Source of the DNA: Armatimonadota bacterium
GTDB lineage: Bacteria; Armatimonadota; DTGP01; JAHWJO01
DNA: 10,782 nucleotides
Reading direction: 5' to 3'
NCBI GenBank assembly: GCA_019348365.1
Contig: JAHWJO010000109.1
Coordinates: 1-10,782, forward strand
The position numbers and the translations under genes are program-made. Shown piece by piece: positions 1 through 6,072 of this stretch. The notes beneath the pieces are model-generated. The model had not been told where the DNA came from and made no database searches. It was given only the letters and a program-made list of their open reading frames with translations. Each line of letters opens with the position of its first letter. Positions within the stretch are counted from its first letter, which is position 1.

Positions 1-173
1 AGGAGGGCATCCCCGCCGGTGTTGAAGTAGCTGTCCAGGCCGAGGTGCCACGTCTTCGGAGCCTGAACGTCCACGCTCGGGTTCCAGATGATGGAAGTGG
101 GGGTCGCCAGCGCCGTCCCCATCGCGAAGAGGCCCAGTCCCGTGACTGCGACCAGCCGATTCCACAGATTCAT
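1..173 (-). CDS. Secreted protein, N-terminal part (runs off the left edge)
   Basis: Read on the minus strand, an ATG at 173-171 opens a frame that stays open to the window edge (57 codons). The first 23 or so residues form a signal peptide: MNLWNRL, then a hydrophobic stretch VAVTGLGLFAMGTALA, with likely cleavage after an A-L-A motif. The mature start reads TPTSIIWNPSVDVQAPKTWH and continues LGLDSYFNTGGDAL. The alternating hydrophobic and aromatic pattern recalls the first strands of outer-membrane beta-barrel or porin-like proteins; that is an inference from pattern, not a family match. A weak Shine-Dalgarno (AGGGGAA, complement of 181-187) sits 7 bases before the start. The 220 bases between this start and an intrinsic terminator at 395-427 are a long, structured leader, so expression may be controlled after transcription begins. 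The rest of the gene is outside the window and its function cannot be settled. Confidence 0.72.
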   Translation of the reverse strand, partial: MNLWNRLVAVTGLGLFAMGTALATPTSIIWNPSVDVQAPKTWHLGLDSYFNTGGDAL

Positions 174-316
174 GATCGATTTCCCCTTTTTTTATTGGCG
201 GCCCCTGCCGCGACTGAATGTAGATAAGCGGACGTATCGCCGGGCTGCGCGTGTCCCGGTAGAAACCTGCGCATCCAGTGGAACAGGTCCCCTGCGAACC
301 CTGACGGCGCCGATCT

Positions 317-331
317 ACCCGACTTTCGGGT
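317..331. other. Short perfect hairpin in the leader of the left-edge gene
   Basis: ACCCGA, a 3-base spacer and TCGGGT form a perfect 6-bp stem. It lies between the terminator at 395-427 and the minus-strand start at 173, so it would be part of the untranslated leader of a read-through transcript. No T-run follows on either strand, which makes it a structural element and not a terminator. Confidence 0.35.
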
Positions 332-366
332 TGACGACCGTCCACCCTGTAGCGCGAGAGATGGGG

Positions 367-488
367 TGGGGGCGCCGCGGCGCCCCCATGGACGAAAAAA
401 CGCCTTCCGTTCAGGGGTACGGAAGACGTCATCGTCGCAGCTCGGCGCCCCCATCGGCGCCGAACCTGGCACTCTCCGGTTCGGAGAG
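367..488 (-). promoter_or_regulatory. Highly structured minus-strand leader RNA or small RNA (candidate attenuator)
   Basis: Read 5'->3' on the minus strand this segment contains four perfect hairpins in a row. A 7-bp stem CTCTCCG/CGGAGAG with a 3-base loop lies at 488-472. An 8-bp stem TCGGCGCC/GGCGCCGA with loop GATGGG lies at 463-442. An intrinsic terminator lies at 427-395, and a 22-base perfect palindrome at 388-367. A competing stem CCGAACC/GGTTCGG (484-460) overlaps the first two, and the 3' half of the palindrome can also pair with 444-454. Such mutually exclusive helices around a terminator are typical of riboswitches and attenuators. I could not match a known class: glycine and fluoride consensus motifs are incomplete. 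It could instead be a terminated small RNA. The next gene in this direction is the secreted protein starting at 173. Confidence 0.45.
395..427 (-). terminator. Intrinsic terminator, minus strand
   Basis: On the minus strand the stem GTCTTCCGT/ACGGAAGGC (9 bp with one G-U pair) has an 8-base loop and is followed by G and then six T (400-395). The T-run lies only on this side, so the terminator works for minus-strand transcription. No minus-strand gene lies upstream of it in the window, so it must end a noncoding transcript or attenuate transcription toward the gene at 173. Confidence 0.7.
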
Positions 489-1159
489 AACACTGTCACT
501 CACTCTATGGACATGGGCTCGAAAAAGATTAAAACGAATTTTTGATATTTCAGGATTTTTGCAATCGGGACCGCTTTTCCATTCCAATGAGTACGTCCCT
601 GTCCTCCCGATAAGTATACTCCTTGTCATCCCGACATTTAACTTCATGTCATCCCGAGCGTACGCGAGGGATCTGGTCGTACCTGAGAAAGTCTTTCGGA
701 CCATGAGAGAGTCTTCCTGCAATGGGGTCAGATTCCTCACTCCGTTCGGAATGACTCGGAATGACATGGAAGGGAGCTTCTCCGCTCGGAATTTCGGAAT
801 TATAGAGGAGGGAGTCCCTGCGTGAGTCCTACTTTTACAACTGTTTCGATTCCACCGGAAAGATCCAGCGGTCCCTTGTTCCCGGTCCTCCTCAGCGCGA
901 ATTAAGAAGCCCGTCGACTCCTGCACACGTCCAGGGCGTCCTGCATATAAATCACGACTGAAAAACCAGGGCGCAATCCGAGTGATGGGACGGTAGTCGC
1001 TCCTGATCCCCTGGAATCCAGCAACCGGTCATGGGCCTTTCGGATCGAAACGGAACTGAAAATTCGGTGGGCCGGATCGAGCTCCACCTCTTTGGAACGC
1101 CCCCGACTCGTGCGCCGCTCCACTCGCTCACCCTTACGTCAAGGAGTCATTCGATTTCT
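489..1159. other. Gene-poor intergenic region
   Basis: No convincing protein gene lies here. Two overlapping open frames exist (plus 88-825 and minus 429-926), but both cross hairpins, the terminator and the repeat element, have low-complexity or Arg-rich composition and lack ribosome binding sites. The stretch from 520 to 600 is unusually A+T-rich for this window and could hold the minus-strand promoter of the structured RNA at 367-488. The inverted-repeat element is at about 600-800. I recognise nothing in 830-1140. Confidence 0.6.
600..800. repeat. Nested inverted-repeat element (GTCATCCCGAG...CTCGGAATGAC type)
   Basis: The main arms are 648-674 (beginning GTCATCCCGAGCG, ending GAGGGATCT) and 730-755 (AGATTCCTCACTCCG to CGGAATGAC). 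Read as reverse complements they agree at about 20 of 26 positions, with one gap. The arms are echoed outward. TGTCATCCCGA recurs at 624-634, and as TGTCCTCCCGA at 600-610, giving a 23-24-base period. On the right, TCGGAATGAC recurs at 756-765, and CTCCGCTCGGAAT and TTCGGAAT at 780-800. The core motif GTCATCCCGAGCG...CGAGGGATCT resembles a dispersed intergenic repeat seen in many unrelated bacterial genomes. No transposase is present, so if mobile it is a MITE-like, non-autonomous element. Confidence 0.62.
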
Positions 1160-1591
1160 ATGCAGCAGGCACAGTCCGCCATCGCCATGGCTTCCCTTAA
1201 ACGCGCGGAGCAGATGTACCGCACGCGTCTCGCCAACGAACCGAACGATTCGGGAGCCCGGATCAAGCTGGCCTGGTGCCTGTTCATGCAGGCTCTTTAC
1301 CGCGCCGGACAGGAGAGCATGCTGGATGCGCTCCTCGTGCAACCCGAGGACGGGGGCGAGAAAAACGCCCGTACCCGGTGCATCTGGGATCAGAGTGCGG
1401 ACGATCTGATCCGCGAGTGTCTCTGCGAGGCCGGCACCGTCATCCAATTGAGCTCCGACGCCGCGTGCCGCTCCGATGCCCGTCGATTGCAGGCGCTCGT
1501 CAAGATGTCCGGCGGAGAGCAGGCCGTTACCTCCTCGCGGGAAAACTCCTCGCGCATCCTGGTCGAAGTCCTTCAGGAGCTCCTCCCCTGA
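1160..1591 (+). CDS. Small TPR-like protein of unknown function
   Basis: This frame encodes 143 residues if the ATG at 1160 is used. AAGGAG lies at 1141-1146, 13 bases upstream, a slightly long spacing. The frame stays open further upstream to 1031, but those residues are Arg/Ser/Thr-rich and look non-coding. Residues about 9-42 (ASLKRAEQMYRTRLANEPND, then ARIKLAWCLFMQA) have the helix-turn-helix character of a tetratricopeptide repeat, with the NEPND turn typical of TPRs. The remainder is helical with several cysteines and ends in an amphipathic helix (RILVEVLQELLP). There is no signal peptide or membrane segment, so a cytoplasmic scaffold or adaptor role is likely. The next gene of known type is a signalling phosphatase 250 bases downstream; a functional link is only a guess. 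Hypothetical protein otherwise. Confidence 0.6.
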   Translation: MQQAQSAIAMASLKRAEQMYRTRLANEPNDSGARIKLAWCLFMQALYRAGQESMLDALLVQPEDGGEKNARTRCIWDQSADDLIRECLCEAGTVIQLSSDAACRSDARRLQALVKMSGGEQAVTSSRENSSRILVEVLQELLP

Positions 1592-1603
1592 CGGAGGAGA
1601 GCG

Positions 1604-1702
1604 ATGAGGGTTGATCCTGCTATGGCAGCAGTTTGGCACTTCGTATGTCCCGAAGGCATTCATCCATCGCATGTCCACCAGAAATGGGAAAAGGGAAAGT
1701 GA
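1604..1702 (+). CDS. Possible 32-residue small protein
   Basis: Twelve bases after the stop of the TPR-like gene, an ATG at 1604 follows GGAGGAGA (1593-1600) at an ideal spacing. That is one of the best Shine-Dalgarno sequences in the window. The frame encodes 32 residues: MRVDPAMAAVWHFVCPEGIH followed by PSHVHQKWEKGK, with His and Cys clustered in the middle and a TGA stop at 1700-1702. The close spacing suggests translation coupled to the upstream gene. I know no family for it. The Shine-Dalgarno could be chance, so confidence is low. Confidence 0.3.
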   Translation: MRVDPAMAAVWHFVCPEGIHPSHVHQKWEKGK

Positions 1703-1734
1703 AGGCGGGCGGTAGAAAGTAATGGGGCGGACCG

Positions 1735-1765
1735 TTTCAACGCCCCTTCCGCTTTACGCTACAAT
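1735..1765 (+). promoter_or_regulatory. Promoter candidate for the PocR-GAF-SpoIIE gene
   Basis: A good -10 hexamer TACAAT is at 1760-1765. A weak -35-like TTTCAA is at 1735-1740, with a 19-base spacer that is longer than ideal. The context CTACAATAGA is repeated almost exactly before the hotdog gene (3773-3782), which supports it as a real promoter element. It implies a leader of about 70 bases. Confidence 0.45.
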
Positions 1766-1772
1766 AGAAGAG

Positions 1773-1803
1773 TCCGCATCCCTCAGAAGAATCCGCATCC
1801 CTC
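1773..1803 (+). repeat. Direct repeat TCCGCATCCCTC x2 just after the promoter
   Basis: The 12-mer TCCGCATCCCTC occurs at 1773-1784 and again at 1792-1803, with a 19-base period, directly downstream of the -10 box and upstream of the phosphatase start. A tandem site on nearly the same DNA face at this position would suit a repressor or activator operator. No matching regulator is known from the window. Confidence 0.45.
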
Positions 1804-1840
1804 GTTGTAGAGAGACTCTTCCCCATCCCGCGAACTTCCC

Positions 1841-3658
1841 ATGAAGCCACCTTTACCGCCGCTTTCCGAGCTTCTCCCCCGTGACCTCCTCAGCCGCCTC
1901 CAGGCCGATTGCGCCACCCTGATCGGGGGGACGACGGTAACGTTCCGCGCGGACGGCAGCTCCCTGACGGATCTCTTCACCGTCTCACCCTACTGCCGGC
2001 AGGTGGTCTCCTCCGCCGCCGGGCAGACCCTCTGCGTTCAGAGCCGCCGGGACCTGGCCCTCGAAGCGATCCAGACAGGCCAGAGCCAGCAGGCGACCTG
2101 CCATGCGGGAGTCTGCATGATCGCCGTGCCCATGATGATGGCCGGGGAAGCGGTCGCGGCCACGGTCGCCTCCCTGAGCCCCAACCCTGAAAACCGGGAT
2201 GCGGTGTTTGATATCGCCCGCATCATTCAGGTCGATCCCCGGACCCTCCTCGCGACGACGCAGCGCGCCGCGCCGCTGCCCCCGGACCGGATCAAATCCG
2301 CCATCCGCCTGCTGGAGGACCTCCATCGCCTGTACTGCATCCACCTCTCGGTAGCGATGGAGCGGGAGCAGATCCGCCACCAGGTCACCCAATCCGCGCG
2401 GAACACAAAGGTCCTCTACAACGCTTCCCGCGCGATCACCTCCACGATGAGCCTCGATCAGACGGTTCGCCTGCTGGTGGAACAGATGGCGCACGCGACG
2501 GGGCTCGACCGCTGCCTGATCGCCCTGCGGGAAGACGTGGAAAACAGCCTCAAGCCGGGCGGGGCGTACGGCCTGACGCCCCAGGAATCCCAGCGTTTCC
2601 ACGAGGCCCGGACCCTCGACTTAGGAATTCGGCCGGAGTGGTGGGACCGGCTCCGGCAGGGGCGCGTCGTGCGGCTGCCACTGGGATGGCTCAACCAGAC
2701 CCCGATCAAAGAGATCTTTCCCGTATCCAGCGACCGGCGGGGCCTGCTCGCCCCCGTGGTGAGCGGCGGCACGCTCCGCGCCGTGGCCTACCTCGACGGG
2801 GCGCGGGATGCCGATTCGCTCACCCAACAGGAAACCGACCTCCTGCTGACCATCGCCGGACAGGCGGGGATCGCCATCGCGCACATCTACAAGTTCGAGC
2901 AGGAGCAGCGCGTCGCCCGCATCCTTCAGGAGAGCCTGCAAACCACCCTCCCACTCCAGATCGGCTCCCTCTCCATCGGGTCGCTCTACCAGCCCGCGCT
3001 CGCCGAAGCGCAGGTGGGCGGGGACTTCTACGACCTCTTCGCCGTGGACGACCACCGGTATGCCGTGCTCATCGGCGATGTGTCGGGGAAAGGCGTCCGG
3101 GCCGCCGTCCACACGGGGATGATTAAGTACACCACGCGCGCACTGGTCGTGGAGGACCCTACTCCAGCGACGCTCGTTTCGCGGGTCAACCGGGCCATCG
3201 CTCGGCAGGATGTGCTGGACAGCAATTTCATCACCTTTTTCTATGCGCTGGCGGACCTCCGTGACAACCGCTTGCACTACACCAACGCCGGCCACGAGCA
3301 TCCCCTGCTCTACCACGCCCACATGAAGAAAGCCATCGACCTTCCTCCGAGCGGGCCGGCCATCGGGCTGCTGGACGACTTCGAGTACGAACAGGACGAG
3401 CGTCCCTTCCTCGAAGGGGACTGCCTGCTGCTGTATACCGACGGTGCCGTGGAAGCCCGCAACCCGCAGGGGCAATTCTATGAACTGGACGGGCTGAAGA
3501 AATCGTTCCTGAAAGCGGTGGATAAGGACGGGCCGCAGATTGTGACCGCGATCCACCAGGAGTTGAAGAAATTCACGATGGGGGTGCTTCAGGACGACCT
3601 GGCGCTCCTGGCGCTGAAACAGGCGGCTGAGGGGAAAGGGAACAGGAGAGGGAATTAA
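1841..3658 (+). CDS. PocR-GAF-SpoIIE (PP2C-type) serine/threonine phosphatase
   Basis: The product is a 605-residue cytoplasmic signalling protein with three domains. Residues about 10-165 match a PocR sensory domain: spaced cysteines C52, C65 and C87 and the hallmark CHAG...IAVPM at 87-98. A helical linker leads to a GAF domain at about 190-350 (STMSLDQTVRLLVEQMA; GLLAPVVSGGTLRAVAYLDG). A short coiled coil (EQEQRVARILQESLQTTLPL) leads to a SpoIIE/RsbU-type PP2C domain at about 380-595. Its metal-binding motifs are intact: GGDFYD (393-399), GDVSGKG (412-418), TDGAVEARN (533-541) and QDDLALL (585-591). Proteins of this kind dephosphorylate an anti-anti-sigma (STAS) partner, here in response to ligands of the PocR and GAF domains. 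No kinase or STAS gene lies nearby, so its partner is elsewhere. The ATG at 1841 lacks a clear Shine-Dalgarno. Confidence 0.93.
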   Translation: MKPPLPPLSELLPRDLLSRLQADCATLIGGTTVTFRADGSSLTDLFTVSPYCRQVVSSAAGQTLCVQSRRDLALEAIQTGQSQQATCHAGVCMIAVPMMMAGEAVAATVASLSPNPENRDAVFDIARIIQVDPRTLLATTQRAAPLPPDRIKSAIRLLEDLHRLYCIHLSVAMEREQIRHQVTQSARNTKVLYNASRAITSTMSLDQTVRLLVEQMAHATGLDRCLIALREDVENSLKPGGAYGLTPQESQRFHEARTLDLGIRPEWWDRLRQGRVVRLPLGWLNQTPIKEIFPVSSDRRGLLAPVVSGGTLRAVAYLDGARDADSLTQQETDLLLTIAGQAGIAIAHIYKFEQEQRVARILQESLQTTLPLQIGSLSIGSLYQPALAEAQVGGDFYDLFAVDDHRYAVLIGDVSGKGVRAAVHTGMIKYTTRALVVEDPTPATLVSRVNRAIARQDVLDSNFITFFYALADLRDNRLHYTNAGHEHPLLYHAHMKKAIDLPPSGPAIGLLDDFEYEQDERPFLEGDCLLLYTDGAVEARNPQGQFYELDGLKKSFLKAVDKDGPQIVTAIHQELKKFTMGVLQDDLALLALKQAAEGKGNRRGN

Positions 3659-3903
3659 CGCGCGGGAGGCGAAGCGGACCGGGTGATTGTGGCTGCCTAT
3701 TTCCTGGCCGGGCAGTGGGCGAAGCTACTGTACGGGGCACGGAGGTCTCATGCACGCCGGGTCAGGAATGTTCTACAATAGAGTGAGCGCCGGGAGACTC
3801 CAGCATTCGGGTCCTCATCTTTTACGCTCCCTGAGAACGCTCCTCATCTAAAATGTTCTTTCTCAATGTCGATAATCTCTGGATTGAATGTAGACCTGAC
3901 GCC
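3659..3903 (+). promoter_or_regulatory. Intergenic region with promoter for the hotdog gene
   Basis: A -10 box TACAAT is at 3774-3779 within TTCTACAATAGAGTGAG, close in sequence to the box before the phosphatase gene. No convincing -35 is visible at 17 bases. There is no obvious terminator after the phosphatase stop at 3658. The interval up to 3770 shows nothing else I can support. Confidence 0.4.
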
Positions 3904-4311
3904 ATGAATCTTGAAGATGATCGCATGTGCTTTGTATGCGGCCCGAACAACCCCATCGGCCTCCACCTGGAATTCTGGGATGAAGGGGACAAGTACTGCA
4001 CCCGCTTCACGCCGGACGCGCGGCACTCCGGGTATGCGGGGATGACGCACGGAGGCGTTCTCACCGCCATCCTCGATGAAGTGATGGGCCGGCTCCTCTG
4101 GGTGCGGAACCTCCGCGCCGCGACCGCACAGATGGAAGTCCGCTGGAGCCGTTCCGCTCCCATCGGCGAGCCCCTGCACATCACCGGCTGGATCGAAGAG
4201 GTGCGGGGCCGCCTCGTACAGTGCGCGGCTATCGCTCACAACGATGCGGGTCAGGTCGTGGCTCGCGCCAAAGCGAAATTCATGCGCGTCACATGCAGCC
4301 CGGCCCCGTGA
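3904..4311 (+). CDS. Hotdog-fold thioesterase (PaaI-like)
   Basis: The product is a compact 135-residue protein of the hotdog superfamily, probably a cytoplasmic acyl-CoA thioesterase. It starts with the conserved MCFVCGPNNPIGLHLEF, which includes a Cys-x-x-Cys pair (C9, C12). The central signature GMTHGGVLTAILDEVMGRL (47-65) supplies the HGG turn and the acidic D58-E59 of the hot-dog helix. Later strands (AQMEVRWSRSAPIGEPLHIT; QVVARAKAKFMRV) complete the fold. Family members work as dimers or tetramers; the substrate cannot be told from sequence. An upstream in-frame ATG at 3853 would add 17 residues that do not look like family sequence, so 3904 is preferred, though neither start has a clear Shine-Dalgarno. 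Its -10 box at 3774 suggests an independent transcript. Confidence 0.85.
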   Translation: MNLEDDRMCFVCGPNNPIGLHLEFWDEGDKYCTRFTPDARHSGYAGMTHGGVLTAILDEVMGRLLWVRNLRAATAQMEVRWSRSAPIGEPLHITGWIEEVRGRLVQCAAIAHNDAGQVVARAKAKFMRVTCSPAP

Positions 4312-4360
4312 GGGCTTGAGAGGCCGGGGGTTTACACGGTCCGCATTTCGGTCATCATGA

Positions 4361-4366
4361 TATGAT
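4361..4366 (+). promoter_or_regulatory. Possible -10 box for the zinc-ribbon gene
   Basis: TATGAT lies within ATCATGATATGATGCGG, about 90 bases before the gene start. No good -35 is visible; TTTACA at 4331-4336 is too far away (24 bases). Weak call. Confidence 0.25.
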
Positions 4367-4455
4367 GCGGAAGGATCGCGCCGGAAGGGAGAAAGCGTAT
4401 TTTCTGACGCTTCAACAGCGATCCTCATAAACCGATATAGACGGGAGAAAACGAT

Positions 4456-4947
4456 ATGGCGGTATGTCCGAGTTGTAAGGCCGGAGTGGGAATAGAAGCG
4501 GAGACATGCCCGAGCTGCGGGACCCCCCTGCAATGGATCCAGGAGCCCAACCACGATCCTATCGAGGCGATCAAAGAGGACATCGAGGATTACGTGGAGG
4601 AGACCTCGCCGGAGGACCTTCCCCTGGCGGAACGTCAGATCGACAGATGGCAGCCCACCATCGGGGCCGGACCGGCGGAAGTGGTGACCACCGCCGAAGA
4701 GGCCGCCCCCGTGGCGATCTACGGCGCGCCGGATGAGGTGAGCGCCAAGTTGGTGACCTCCCTGCTGCGCGGCGAGGGGATCGAAGCGACCATGGAGCGC
4801 ATGACCATGGCGATGCTGGACACCGCACACCGGATGGAGGACGGCGTCTGGGGATACGTGATGGTCCATCAGATCGATGCGGATCGCGCGCGAGAGACCC
4901 TTCAGGCGTATCAGTCCAGCGAGGACAACCTGACTTCGACGGAATAA
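4456..4947 (+). CDS. Zinc-ribbon protein with C-terminal DUF2007-like domain
   Basis: The protein has 163 residues. The N-terminus is a compact zinc ribbon, CPSC (C4, C7), ten residues, CPSC (C18, C21). A long acidic, Glu/Asp-rich linker follows (about 30-80). The C-terminal part (about 85-157) runs VAIYGAPDEVSAKLVTSLLR, GEGIEATMERM and later WGYVMVHQIDADRARETLQAY. This matches the DUF2007 pattern: a short beta strand, a helix choosing the later-acting copy, and a V-x-V-x-x-x-D-A-x-x-A-x-x-x-L end. DUF2007 proteins are called putative signal-transducing proteins with a PII-like fold, but no molecular role is established. There is no signal peptide, so it is cytoplasmic. The start is supported by GGGAG at 4442-4446, 9 bases upstream. 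A strong terminator 40 bases after the stop makes this a single-gene transcript. Confidence 0.75.
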   Translation: MAVCPSCKAGVGIEAETCPSCGTPLQWIQEPNHDPIEAIKEDIEDYVEETSPEDLPLAERQIDRWQPTIGAGPAEVVTTAEEAAPVAIYGAPDEVSAKLVTSLLRGEGIEATMERMTMAMLDTAHRMEDGVWGYVMVHQIDADRARETLQAYQSSEDNLTSTE

Positions 4948-4989
4948 CGCGCGCCCTCGCAAAACGCGCTCCGAACAGGGAACATCGTG

Positions 4990-5024
4990 AGGCCCGGCCT
5001 GGAAGAGAAGTGCCGGGCTTTTTC
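4990..5024 (+). terminator. Intrinsic terminator after the zinc-ribbon gene
   Basis: A perfect 7-bp stem GCCCGGC (4992-4998) / GCCGGGC (5012-5018), with a 13-base loop, is followed at once by TTTTT (5019-5023). It lies about 40 bases after the stop at 4947 and ends that transcript. Confidence 0.8.
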
Positions 5025-5044
5025 TCGCGATCCTGTGCCGGGGA

Positions 5045-5074
5045 TTGCGGGCGAACATCGATCAATGTTACAAT
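5045..5074 (+). promoter_or_regulatory. Promoter candidate for the LolA-like gene
   Basis: The -10 hexamer TACAAT (5069-5074) and a -35-like TTGCGG (5045-5050) are separated by 18 bases, directly after the terminator of the preceding gene. Use of this promoter would give a leader of roughly 255 bases before the ATG at 5339. I found no strong structure or clear ORF in 5080-5325. Confidence 0.4.
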
Positions 5075-5338
5075 CCTCCCGCTTTCAAGGCTCTCTACGA
5101 TCCGGCATTCGGCGCTGCTTCCGGCACGGATGAAGAGAGGGGAACAGATACGGGAGGAAAAGGGTCCTGAAGGTGAGACCGGTACTCTCTGCACTTTCAA
5201 TCATGCATGCTCGACCTCGTTTATCTTAATTGCCCGTTGCCTCATCATCCGGTTTATGCCGAAGCGGGAAGAGGGGATTCGGAGTCCCGGCGATGCCGAC
5301 CGCTTCCCACGACTCCCCCACACTTACAGGAGATGGTT

Positions 5339-5971
5339 ATGATTCGCACTTTCTGCGCGGCGTTCACCGGCGCTGCGCTTCTTATCGGAACGGTCGCCCA
5401 TGCGGCGGCTCCCCTGAACTCCCTGCACATCGCTTACCGGGAGACGCTGACTCCGGCCAAGGGCAAGCCGATGTCCCGCACCAGCGAGATGTGGCTGAAG
5501 AACAACAAGATGAAAGTCCGCCAGGGAGATCTGTATGTCGTCAGCAACGGCAAGAAGAGCTACATCTATTCCCCGAAGGACCCGCAGAAGCGGATGCAGG
5601 TGACCAACGTGCCTCCCGGCCAGCAGGCGGCCTCCGTCTCCGCCCAGATCAGCCAGATGATCAGCCCGCTGCTGAAGCGGATGAAGAAAGTGGGGACCGG
5701 AACGGTCCTCGGCTATCCGGTGGACGTTTACCAGATTTCCGATCCGAAGCAGAAGGCATCGAATAAAACGTGGGTGGCGAAGACCATCGGCGCGCCGATC
5801 TTTCTCCGGGAGGAGCGCAAAGGCCCGCAGGGCACGCTCCGAATCGAAGCGACGGCGTTGAAAGTGAACCCCGTCCTGGCGGATCGGACGTTTGCCGCTC
5901 CCACTGGGTACAAGGCGGTCACGGCTCCCCCAGCCCCGCGAGGGAAAGCGGCCCCCCCCGCCAAACGCTGA
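5339..5971 (+). CDS. Exported LolA-like protein
   Basis: The 210-residue product begins with a classic signal peptide: MIRTF, a hydrophobic core CAAFTGAALLIGTV, and cleavage after A-H-A near residue 22. The mature part reads like the LolA/outer-membrane-lipoprotein-sorting superfamily: MWLKNNKMKVRQGDLYVVSN with NGKKSYIYSPKD (51-82), then GYPVDVYQI (125-133), and a final strand pattern RIEATALKVNPVLADRTFAA (168-187). The C-terminal tail is Pro/Ala/Lys-rich and probably disordered. LolA-like folds bind lipids or lipoproteins in the periplasm; this branch is uncharacterised. AGGAG at 5328-5332 lies 6 bases before the ATG at 5339; the in-frame ATG at 5333 is too close, so 5339 is chosen. A strong terminator follows 30 bases after the stop. 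Confidence 0.82.
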   Translation: MIRTFCAAFTGAALLIGTVAHAAAPLNSLHIAYRETLTPAKGKPMSRTSEMWLKNNKMKVRQGDLYVVSNGKKSYIYSPKDPQKRMQVTNVPPGQQAASVSAQISQMISPLLKRMKKVGTGTVLGYPVDVYQISDPKQKASNKTWVAKTIGAPIFLREERKGPQGTLRIEATALKVNPVLADRTFAAPTGYKAVTAPPAPRGKAAPPAKR

Positions 5972-6000
5972 TCGAGCCCCCTGCAACTGTGCAGCTTTGA

Positions 6001-6038
6001 TGAACCCGCCTGAGTAGAGTCAGGCGGGTTCATTTTTT
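6001..6038 (+). terminator. Strong intrinsic terminator after the LolA-like gene
   Basis: A perfect 13-bp stem TGAACCCGCCTGA (6001-6013) / TCAGGCGGGTTCA (6020-6032), with a 6-base loop GTAGAG, is followed by six T (6033-6038). No T-run exists on the opposite side, so it acts on plus-strand transcripts only. Confidence 0.93.
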
Positions 6039-6072
6039 AAGCTCAATCGAGAAGAGTGTAGGTCCGATGGGA

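Noticed and set aside
395..488. Glycine or fluoride riboswitch in the minus-strand leader
   Set aside because: GGAGAGTGCC and GGCGCCGA recall parts of the glycine aptamer, and GATG...GATGAC recalls fluoride. The required cores (CCGAAGG...CTCTCAGG; the second stem and pseudoknot) are absent.
88..825. Long plus-strand open frame of 245 codons
   Set aside because: It crosses the antisense signal-peptide gene, the structured RNA region, the terminator and the inverted repeat. Its composition is Arg/Pro/Ser-rich and no Shine-Dalgarno is seen.
429..926. Minus-strand open frame of 165 codons over the repeat element
   Set aside because: Its translation is largely the translated inverted repeat (for example SFRVIPNGVRNL), a common artefact of this kind of repeat. 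There is no start signal.
3844..5058. 404-codon minus-strand open frame
   Set aside because: It is antisense to the hotdog and zinc-ribbon genes, both of which have clear family motifs, and is rich in His/Arg/Gly as expected for a shadow of high-GC genes.
5010..5342. 110-codon plus-strand frame between terminator and LolA-like gene
   Set aside because: It begins inside the terminator's T-run side, contains the promoter and overlaps the next gene's start in another frame. No RBS is visible.
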